This document shows positions 1 through 4,723 of a stretch of 8,260 nt of DNA, one piece after another. The stretch spans positions 1 to 8,260 of the forward strand of contig JALHIE010000133.1 in assembly GCA_022840285.1 (NCBI GenBank), given 5' to 3'. The notes beneath the pieces were generated by a model, which was not told the DNA's origin, did no database searches, and worked only from the letters and a program-made list of their open reading frames with translations. Numbering within the stretch: the stretch's first letter is position 1; each line of letters opens with the position of its first letter. The DNA comes from Porphyromonadaceae bacterium (lineage in GTDB: Bacteria; Bacteroidota; Bacteroidia; Bacteroidales; Dysgonomonadaceae). Both the position numbers and the translations under genes were made by a program.

Positions 1-1370
1 CCTCTTTCACTACCAAGATCCGCGAAATGATAGAAGTGGTATCCGCCGTCTTCTATTGCACCATATCGTTTACCATCGTATTCTCCATCTTCGAATGTAG
101 TATGCGTAGTATATGCAATCGAACCATCATAAGGAATACCAGATTTAATTTTTGCAAGGTCATCCGGGCTTAATTTATTTTTATAATATCTAGCAACGGC
201 TACAACATCCTTTTTATCGGGTCGTGTCATTACATTAATGAGTTTGCCAATGCGGTCATGCTTATACGTGACTAGTTCTGTTGGTGCCGTATGCCCCTTG
301 AGTATTGGTTGTCCTTCCAGCCAGTGTGCGTCCTTTCCAAAATACTCAAACTTCTTGAGTGTTGGAACACCGTCAGAACCAGTAAAAACACCTTCTCGCA
401 TCGGAACAACAGGAACGTCAATTATATTATCGTCTTCATAGATAACTTTGGAACCGGACAACGCAGAATTCAATTTAACGTCTGCGCTGTTTACAACTGC
501 AATGTTTCCCATTTCGCTTGCATCCTGCAAAACATATTCATTGAGCTTGATTTCATTATCATTAATGGGAGCTGACATGTGGCGTTGGGTAAATTCCATT
601 TGTTCTTCGGTAAGCGGCATTCCTTCACGGTCTTTTAGAAAAACAATCTTTTTCATAACGGTTCGGTTAGCAACACCAGTCCTTTTTCCAGACGCAAGTT
701 CCCAGCTATCATCTAAACAACGCAAACAATACTGAGGTTCACCATCTACAATTGCACCCACCACATACCGGTAAGAATCGACGTTTTGCGCATCGCCGCC
801 ATCTACATCCAAAAAGTACTTCATGAGCTTTTTCTTACTGATTTTGCCATCAGAAGTAGCCCACTCAATTAGATCTTGTTTGGCTTTTTCAGGTGTCCAA
901 GCAACGTCAGCATTGTTTGATTCATTAGGATAATCATTGATGGGATCAGTTTCTTCAATTACCATGTCACCAGAAGCGGTAGCATACGCAGAATTTTCCT
1001 TGATACCGAGAACGTCTTTCATGCCCTCGGTAAGCATTTCCACACCAAAGTTTTCTTTAGCAAGATGCTCAACTCCGGTATGAGAACCCATTGCCGCAGA
1101 AAAAGCAGCTTGCAGTCCTTCTAAATCATATTCTGGTTTGCCATCTACTATCTTGCCAACAGGATAACTATAATCAGATTCTACTAAACCATCGCCGTCG
1201 ACCTTCAAAAAATAATTTTCTATTTTTTCTTTTTGAAGATTGCCTTCCTCATCTCTCGCAAAATCAAAAAGTTGACTTTTGCTTGTCGCACCGTCCCAAC
1301 CATTTTCTTTGATAGGTGGATCTTCCTCGACAACCATATCAACAATATCTTTTTTGGTAATTGCAATCAC
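1..1370 (-). CDS. Prohead protease, DUF2213-like, with duplicated N-terminal domain (3' end outside window)
   Basis: This frame is open for 456 codons and runs off the left edge. It starts at GTG (1368-1370) directly after an in-frame TAG; the first in-frame ATG is 11 codons later (1337). Residues about 325-456 resemble the DUF2213/HK97-type prohead proteases that cleave scaffold and capsid proteins during head maturation: an REGVF opening, LKGHTAP with His360, a DRIGKL segment, then IPYDGSIAY with Ser417 and a YHFYHFADLGSER block like the family's NHxALV..GR. His360 and Ser417 are the likely catalytic pair. Residues about 33-92 and 166-227 are two copies of one small domain (YFLKVDGDG..VGKIVDGKPEY versus YFLDVDGGD..VGAIVDGEPQY), a type I recall next to phage prohead proteases. 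The 47-codon gene lies upstream on the same strand. Viral head function is well supported; exact family assignment is from memory. Confidence 0.75.
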   Translation of the reverse strand, partial: MIAITKKDIVDMVVEEDPPIKENGWDGATSKSQLFDFARDEEGNLQKEKIENYFLKVDGDGLVESDYSYPVGKIVDGKPEYDLEGLQAAFSAAMGSHTGVEHLAKENFGVEMLTEGMKDVLGIKENSAYATASGDMVIEETDPINDYPNESNNADVAWTPEKAKQDLIEWATSDGKISKKKLMKYFLDVDGGDAQNVDSYRYVVGAIVDGEPQYCLRCLDDSWELASGKRTGVANRTVMKKIVFLKDREGMPLTEEQMEFTQRHMSAPINDNEIKLNEYVLQDASEMGNIAVVNSADVKLNSALSGSKVIYEDDNIIDVPVVPMREGVFTGSDGVPTLKKFEYFGKDAHWLEGQPILKGHTAPTELVTYKHDRIGKLINVMTRPDKKDVVAVARYYKNKLSPDDLAKIKSGIPYDGSIAYTTHTTFEDGEYDGKRYGAIEDGGYHFYHFADLGSER

Positions 1371-1402
1371 CTATAAACATTTATAAACGTTAATCAAAAT
1401 AA

Positions 1403-1428
1403 ATAAAAGACTTTTCAATTTTACGAAA
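1403..1428 (-). promoter_or_regulatory. Putative late promoter element, copy 1 (protease gene)
   Basis: This 26-nt stretch matches 1617-1642 with one mismatch (position 1411 versus 1625). Read on the minus strand it is TTTCGTAAAATTGAAAA followed by a TTTTAT TATA-like run. It ends 32 nt before the protease GTG. A further TATA-like run (TTATATATATTT) lies just upstream on the minus strand at about 1427-1438, so the transcript could be leaderless or carry a leader of about 35 nt. The same position relative to both minus-strand starts argues for promoter function. Confidence 0.55.
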
Positions 1429-1446
1429 TATATATAAGGTTGTCGT

Positions 1447-1590
1447 TTATTTGGATTTCTTTGTTCTCTTCTTGGGTTTTTCTTCTGGTCCATCCATAAC
1501 TTTAATATCATTCATTTTCTTTGACATTTCCAGAAACTGTTCATTGGTAACGTATTTCCAATCCTGTGCTTTTTCATTAAAGATCCACAT
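1447..1590 (-). CDS. Small lysine-rich protein, unknown function (47 aa)
   Basis: An ATG at 1588-1590 opens a 47-codon frame ending in TAA at 1447-1449. AGGAGA lies about 12 nt upstream, a longer spacing than usual. The N-terminal half (MWIFNEKAQDWKYVTNEQF) looks folded and aromatic. The C-terminus is a basic tail (KPKKRTKKSK) that could bind nucleic acid. I recognise no family. The gene has its own copy of the 26-nt element that also precedes the protease gene, so both probably belong to the same late regulon. A small structural, scaffold-associated or DNA-binding role is possible but only inferred. Shared strand, the promoter copy and the absence of a competing gene support it being real. 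Confidence 0.6.
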   Translation of the reverse strand: MWIFNEKAQDWKYVTNEQFLEMSKKMNDIKVMDGPEEKPKKRTKKSK

Positions 1591-1616
1591 AGTTTTCTTA
1601 TTCTCCTATGTTATTT

Positions 1617-1642
1617 ATAAAAGAATTTTCAATTTTACGAAA
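1617..1642 (-). promoter_or_regulatory. Putative late promoter element, copy 2 (47-aa gene)
   Basis: This is the second copy of the 26-nt element, ending 26 nt before the ATG of the 47-codon gene. On the minus strand TTTCGTAAAATTGAAAA is followed by TCTTTTATAAATAA, which contains a good archaeal TATA box at about 1614-1622. The expected start of transcription, about 25 nt further on, falls close to the ATG, so the mRNA may be nearly leaderless. Confidence 0.55.
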
Positions 1643-1656
1643 CCCGACCGTAAACT

Positions 1657-1670
1657 TTATATACTAGAAC
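1657..1670 (+). promoter_or_regulatory. Plus-strand TATA-box promoter, upstream copy
   Basis: TTATATACTAGAAC here matches 1829-1842 in 13 of 14 bases, the latter being the promoter of the first HTH gene. No convincing gene follows within the next 170 nt, but a stable hairpin (1709-1735) and T-rich sequence do. The site may drive a short non-coding transcript or a longer leader for the HTH gene. Confidence 0.4.
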
Positions 1671-1708
1671 AACGTTTTACAATATACCCCCAAAAACCAC
1701 CAAAGAGG

Positions 1709-1735
1709 CACAAGGGATTTTCATCTTTCCTTGTG
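1709..1735 (+). terminator. Hairpin followed by T-rich sequence
   Basis: CACAAGG (1709-1715) pairs exactly with CCTTGTG (1729-1735) around a 13-nt loop, and a G-T pair can extend the stem. TTCTTTTTG follows on the plus strand. The hairpin is about 40-50 nt downstream of the 1657-1670 TATA box. It could be the 3' end of a short RNA, an attenuator before the HTH genes, or only a fold. The rest of 1591-1871 holds promoters and no gene I can support. Confidence 0.3.
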
Positions 1736-1828
1736 TTCTTTTTGATGAAGAGGGCCGATTTTTATTATCTTTTTTATAAATCATTTCACATCTTATTACC
1801 CCCTAGTAGAACCCATCAACAAAAATAC

Positions 1829-1842
1829 TTATATACTAGGAC
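1829..1842 (+). promoter_or_regulatory. TATA-box promoter of first HTH gene
   Basis: TTATATACTAGGAC contains a strong archaeal TATA box (1829-1836). Transcription would start about 25 nt later, near 1857-1860, giving a leader of roughly 12-15 nt that carries the GAGGT ribosome-binding site (1859-1863), 8 nt before the ATG at 1872. Confidence 0.55.
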
Positions 1843-1871
1843 GTATAACTACTCCTTAGAGGTAAAATAAG

Positions 1872-2444
1872 ATGTCTGATGAAGTACGACACATAGATTT
1901 GGTATTGCCAAAGAACGCTACAAACGTTAGTGTTACCTTTCAAATACTGACAACCGATTCCGGAAATTCCGGAAACATTACCATGAACGATGGATTTCGT
2001 AAGCACAGTGATTTAACGCCGGTAAATACAAAGCCAAGTGTATTGGATGAAACAATTACAAGTAAAGTACCGAGCAAGTCGCTGAGTAAGGTAAAGCGAG
2101 CAATAACTTACATTGAAATATATCCGCGCAAAACTACTGTAGAATTGGCAGAGTGTTCTGGCCTCAGTCGATCATTCATTGGGGCTGTTAGAAATGTCTT
2201 GAAGTATGGCATCCCAGAACTCCAGAAAATGCTACGTAACGAAGAAACCAATGCTACGTATATTTATAGATTTATGGTTGGTGTACCAGTAGATGACCAA
2301 AGAAAGTACATCCAAGAATTTGGTGTGAACGCAGTCATAGATTACAACAGATTCCTCAACGAAGAGCGTAGAAAGTATGGGACAATATATAGCGATACGG
2401 CTATGGCAATAATAATACAACAGTTAATGTATTCAAATGAATAA
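1872..2444 (+). CDS. HTH DNA-binding protein, ParB/KorB-like HTH (paralogue A, 190 aa)
   Basis: The ATG follows GAGGT by 8 nt and a TATA box by about 35 nt. Residues 7-25 form a hydrophobic, beta-prone segment (HIDLVLPKNATNVSVTFQI) found almost unchanged in the protein encoded at 4122-4598. A variable linker (about 26-70) follows, then a helix-turn-helix at about 72-112 (TTVELAECSGLSRSFIGAVRNVLKYG). The segment GIPELQKMLRNEETNATYIYRFM (about 113-135) resembles the region after the HTH in ParB/KorB-like proteins (GxPEL...GE...A). The C-terminus (about 136-190) is alpha-helical and longer than in the paralogue. It is probably a viral transcription regulator or partition-like DNA-binding protein. 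The conserved N-terminal segment may be for oligomerisation. The HTH call is solid; the exact role is inferred. Confidence 0.7.
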   Translation: MSDEVRHIDLVLPKNATNVSVTFQILTTDSGNSGNITMNDGFRKHSDLTPVNTKPSVLDETITSKVPSKSLSKVKRAITYIEIYPRKTTVELAECSGLSRSFIGAVRNVLKYGIPELQKMLRNEETNATYIYRFMVGVPVDDQRKYIQEFGVNAVIDYNRFLNEERRKYGTIYSDTAMAIIIQQLMYSNE

Positions 2445-2475
2445 TACGAAAATTTATAGAAAAGCAGGCAGAAGA

Positions 2476-2498
2476 CCCCTCTCCCTTTAGGGGAGGGG
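2476..2498 (+). repeat. Left-end hairpin of the IS605 element
   Basis: CCCCTCTCCC (2476-2485) can pair with GGGGAGGGG (2490-2498) across a short TTTA loop with one bulge. Imperfect hairpins like this are what TnpA binds on the single-stranded left end. GAAG lies just 5' of both this hairpin and the right-end hairpin, and could be the cleavage-site guide. Confidence 0.6.
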
Positions 2499-2531
2499 AT
2501 GAATGCCGTACGCTCTTCAGTCATCCGATAG

Positions 2532-2539
2532 CTATATAT
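2532..2539 (+). promoter_or_regulatory. TATA box of tnpA
   Basis: CTATATAT (2532-2539) lies about 25 nt before the tnpA ATG at 2564, the normal archaeal TATA-to-start distance. No ribosome-binding site is visible, so the tnpA mRNA is probably leaderless. Confidence 0.45.
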
Positions 2540-2563
2540 CCTTTGGGTTACATCTAATCATTG

Positions 2564-2944
2564 ATGGAAAAAACAAGATACGCACACTACAATATCAATT
2601 ACCATCTTGTTTGGATACCAAAGTATCGCAGGAAGGTATTAGTTGGACAAATCAAAGCGGATCTTGAAATAGCCATCCATGAAATAGCTGAGAAACTTGG
2701 TGCTAAGATTGTGTCACTTGAGGTTCAACCGGATCACATCCATCTGTTTGTTTCGGCTCCTCCGAGATATTCACCAGCAAACCTAATTAACGCCTTCAAA
2801 GGAGCCACATCACACCGACTGAGAAACAAATATCTACATCTCAAGTCTCTGCCTTCAATGTGGACTAAAACGTACTATGTGGGAACGGCTGGTAATGTTT
2901 CGGCTGAAGTAATCAAACGATATATTGAGGAATGCCAATCATGA
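2564..2944 (+). CDS. tnpA: IS200/IS605 Y1 (HUH) transposase TnpA
   Basis: This 126-residue protein has the usual length of the family. It opens with HYNINYHLVWIPKYRRKVL, typical of TnpA. The metal-binding HUH motif is His58-Ile-His60 in PDHIHLFV, and the catalytic tyrosine is Tyr120 in VIKRYIEEC. TnpA works as a dimer, cutting and rejoining single-stranded DNA at the hairpin ends with Tyr forming a 5'-phosphotyrosine link. A TTG codon lies immediately before the ATG at 2564; I chose ATG because it is one codon in and fits the TATA spacing. The stop codon overlaps the tnpB start (ATGA, 2941-2944), indicating coupled translation. All key residues are present, so it looks active. Confidence 0.93.
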   Translation: MEKTRYAHYNINYHLVWIPKYRRKVLVGQIKADLEIAIHEIAEKLGAKIVSLEVQPDHIHLFVSAPPRYSPANLINAFKGATSHRLRNKYLHLKSLPSMWTKTYYVGTAGNVSAEVIKRYIEECQS

Positions 2945-4056
2945 AGACTGCCTACAAGTTCAGGATGTACCCTAACAAGCAGCAAGAAGCCATGTTAGAT
3001 GTAACTCTTGAAACTTGCAGGCATCTCTATAATACCGCTCTGGCCGACAGAAAGAATTGCTATGAGTTGGAAGGTATTAGTAGATCCTATGAAGATCAAG
3101 CAGCCACTTTAACCCTTGAGAAGAAGGAAGGAAAATGGCAGGGTGTCTTCTCTCAGGTCTCTCAGGATGTTTTGAGGAGAGTAGACAAAGCCTTCAAAGC
3201 ATTCTTCAGAAGGGTCAAATCTGGAGAGAAGCCAGGCTATCCTAGATTCAAGGGCGAAGGTTGGTATAAGTCTTTCACATATCCTCAGGCAGGATTCAAG
3301 ATTGAAGGCTCAAAATTGGTTCTATCCAAGATCGGATCTATCAGGATTTTCAAACACCGCGAAGTTGAAGGTAAAGTTAAGACTTGCACCATCAAGAAAG
3401 ACCACTTAGGACATTGGTATGCTACCTTGGTATCTGAGATCGAAGATGTACCACCGGTAGATCCCAAGATTGCCATTGGTGTAGATGTCGGTCTAAAGAA
3501 CCTGGTAGCCTTGTCCACAGGCGGCACTATTCAATATCCTAGATACTACGTCCAAGCCCAACAGAAGTTAGCCATAGCCCAAAGAAACCTTTCCAGAAAG
3601 AAGAAGGGTTCTGCTAATAGACGGAAAGCAAAAGTCAAAGTTGCTAAGATTAGTCAGGATGTCCAGAACCATCGAGATGAGTTCCTACATCAAGTATCAA
3701 GGAAACTCGTAGATTCTGCTGACCTAATTGTATTTGAGAACTTGAATATTTCGGGTATGCTCAAGAATCACCATCTCGCAAAGCATATTCAAGACCACGC
3801 ATGGGGCAAACTAATCCAGTTTACTCAGAGCAAAGCTGCGAAGGCTGGCAAAATGGTAGAACTGGTAGACGCAAGATACACATCTCAAAAATGCTCCCAG
3901 TGTGGCATAATAGTTCCTAAGACGCTGGCAGACCGAGTCCATCTTTGCCCTAACTGTGGACTGGAGATGGACAGGGACCTAAATGCCTGCATAAACATAC
4001 TCACCCTCGGACTGAGGGGAAGGGCCTACAGAGATACGGCAAAAGCCGATCAGTGA
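2941..4056 (+). CDS. tnpB: TnpB, RNA-guided RuvC nuclease of the IS605 element
   Basis: The 371-residue protein starts at the ATG overlapping the tnpA stop; an in-frame ATG nine bases earlier is less likely. The N-terminal part (MKTAYKFRMYPNKQQE, residues 1-16) and the KPGYPRFK region (97-104) are characteristic of TnpB. RuvC residues are Asp182 (GVDVGLKN), Glu266 (VFENLN) and Asp346 (DRDLNACINIL). The zinc ribbon has Cys318, Cys321, Cys336 and Cys339. TnpB family proteins use an omega RNA made from the element's right end to cut DNA next to a target-adjacent motif, favouring retention of the element at its donor site. No frameshift or missing catalytic residue is seen, so nuclease activity is plausible. 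Confidence 0.93.
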   Translation: MKTAYKFRMYPNKQQEAMLDVTLETCRHLYNTALADRKNCYELEGISRSYEDQAATLTLEKKEGKWQGVFSQVSQDVLRRVDKAFKAFFRRVKSGEKPGYPRFKGEGWYKSFTYPQAGFKIEGSKLVLSKIGSIRIFKHREVEGKVKTCTIKKDHLGHWYATLVSEIEDVPPVDPKIAIGVDVGLKNLVALSTGGTIQYPRYYVQAQQKLAIAQRNLSRKKKGSANRRKAKVKVAKISQDVQNHRDEFLHQVSRKLVDSADLIVFENLNISGMLKNHHLAKHIQDHAWGKLIQFTQSKAAKAGKMVELVDARYTSQKCSQCGIIVPKTLADRVHLCPNCGLEMDRDLNACINILTLGLRGRAYRDTAKADQ

Positions 4057-4097
4057 AGTAGGAAGCCTTACCCCTTCAGGGGTAGGGAGGAAGTCAC
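3975..4097 (+). ncRNA. Probable omega RNA (TnpB guide RNA scaffold)
   Basis: In known IS605 elements the omega RNA covers the 3' end of tnpB and the right end. Here the same place is rich in nested pairings: CCCTC/GAGGG (4004-4008 with 4014-4018), CCTAC/GTAGG (4025-4029 with 4058-4062) enclosing a perfect CGGC-AAAA-GCCG hairpin (4037-4048), then the TACCCC-TTCA-GGGGTA hairpin (4069-4084). The guide would begin after about 4097, at the sequence before the second HTH gene. The 5' limit is a guess. Confidence 0.5.
4069..4084 (+). repeat. Right-end hairpin of the IS605 element
   Basis: TACCCC-TTCA-GGGGTA is a perfect six-base-pair stem with a tetraloop, 13 nt before the putative right end at GAAGTCAC. 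It serves as the TnpA recognition hairpin and probably as the last stem of the omega RNA. Confidence 0.7.
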
Positions 4098-4121
4098 ATT
4101 TTTTAGTATTCGGGGGTAAAT

Positions 4122-4598
4122 ATGTCAAATACAGAAATACGAAATATAAATTTTGTAGTGCCAAAGAACGCCACGAATGTAACAATAATGTTCCAACTTC
4201 CAGATGAGTCTAGCATCCAAAAAGTTGTTGTTGAAAAGAAGGTTATGTCCGATACGGCAAATCTGAGCAAGACTCAGCAAGTAATAGCGGCTGTAGAAAG
4301 ATATCCTAGTATGCGTATTGAGTCAGTAGCGCACATGACAGGCCTCAGTAGAACCTATATAGGTAATGTCAAAGCAATACTGAAGTATGGAATACCAGAA
4401 CTTCAAGAAATGTTACGTAACGAAGAAACAAACATAACATACTTGTATAGGTTTATGACCCATCTATCAGAGGACGACCAGAGAGAACTCATAAAAAAAT
4501 ATGGTGTATATGCTGTAAAAAATTTCAATCAGTACTTCGGTAAAGAAAGAGGCTATTACACACCACGTCGTAACAATACAACGATCAATGTATTGTAG
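4122..4598 (+). CDS. HTH DNA-binding protein, ParB/KorB-like HTH (paralogue B, 158 aa)
   Basis: The ATG follows a GGGGGT run (4112-4117) by four bases. The protein is a clear paralogue of the one at 1872-2444. It shares the N-terminal IxxVxPKNATNVxxxFQ segment (residues about 9-25), an HTH at about 50-88 (IESVAHMTGLSRTYIGNVKAILKYG) and the GIPELQEMLRNEETNITYLYRFM block (90-112). It has a shorter linker and lacks the hydrophobic C-terminal extension of paralogue A. Without the IS the two genes would be about 40 nt apart and probably co-transcribed; the insertion may now uncouple them. The start is just downstream of the IS right end, so read-through from tnpB could drive it. Likely a viral regulator; the different linkers suggest divergence in partner or site choice. 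Confidence 0.7.
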   Translation: MSNTEIRNINFVVPKNATNVTIMFQLPDESSIQKVVVEKKVMSDTANLSKTQQVIAAVERYPSMRIESVAHMTGLSRTYIGNVKAILKYGIPELQEMLRNEETNITYLYRFMTHLSEDDQRELIKKYGVYAVKNFNQYFGKERGYYTPRRNNTTINVL

Positions 4599-4658
4599 GA
4601 TTTTTAATTAATTTTTTATTTTTTTTGTAGGATTTTTAATTAATTTTTTATTTTTTTT
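4595..4658 (+). repeat. Exact 32-bp tandem duplication (two copies)
   Basis: Copy 1 is 4595-4626 and copy 2 is 4627-4658, identical base for base. Each unit starts GTAGGA, contains TTAATTAA, and ends in a run of eight T. The first copy includes the stop codon of the second HTH gene (TAG, 4596-4598). Confidence 0.9.
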
Positions 4659-4659
4659 T
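4601..4659 (+). terminator. Doubled T-tract terminator after the HTH genes
   Basis: The tandem duplication gives two successive long T runs immediately after the stop codon of paralogue B and before the helicase promoter. Archaeal RNA polymerase terminates at such U-rich stretches without needing a hairpin. It would insulate the helicase gene from upstream transcription. Confidence 0.6.
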
Positions 4660-4675
4660 ATGGCCTACCAAAAAC

Positions 4676-4720
4676 TATATATTCTTAGAAGTACTAGTAG
4701 TACTTGGTAAAAAGAGGTGA
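4676..4720 (+). promoter_or_regulatory. Helicase promoter with palindromic operator candidate and ribosome-binding site
   Basis: A TATA box (TATATAT, about 4676-4682) is followed by AGTACT-AGT-AGTACT (4690-4704), an inverted repeat that extends by one matching base on each side. The predicted start of transcription (about 4703-4707) falls at the edge of the palindrome. A strong ribosome-binding site, GAGGTGA (4714-4720), ends three bases before the ATG. The palindrome is placed where a repressor would block initiation; the HTH paralogues upstream are the obvious candidates. Confidence 0.55.
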
Positions 4721-4723
4721 CTT

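Larger units (their letters stand above)
2460..4097 (+). mobile_element. IS200/IS605-family insertion sequence, apparently intact
   Basis: The element contains a Y1 transposase (tnpA), an overlapping tnpB and a GC-rich hairpin near each end (2476-2498 and 4069-4084). It has no terminal inverted repeats and no visible target duplication, as is normal for this family. The right end is probably just after GAAGTCAC (about 4097). The left boundary cannot be fixed by eye and lies between about 2450 and 2475, close to the stop codon of the first HTH gene. It separates two paralogous genes that would otherwise be only some 40 nt apart. Confidence 0.8.

Noticed and set aside
238..1312. Several plus-strand open frames of 67-95 codons
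   Set aside because: They are shadows on the opposite strand of the continuous 456-codon prohead protease frame; their products show no recognisable domain and no promoter or ribosome-binding site.
1451..1870. Plus-strand open frame of 139 codons
   Set aside because: It overlaps the 47-aa gene antisense and runs through two TATA boxes and a hairpin; the product is low-complexity, Phe- and Leu-rich, as expected from T-rich intergenic DNA.
2232..2524. Minus-strand frames under the first HTH gene and IS left end
   Set aside because: Antisense to a well-supported coding region and the IS hairpin; no start signals.
3285..3527. Minus-strand frame inside tnpB
   Set aside because: Antisense shadow of TnpB; no domain.
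4595..4658. CRISPR-like or iteron array
   Set aside because: Only two directly adjacent copies with no spacers, and the unit is a T-rich terminator.
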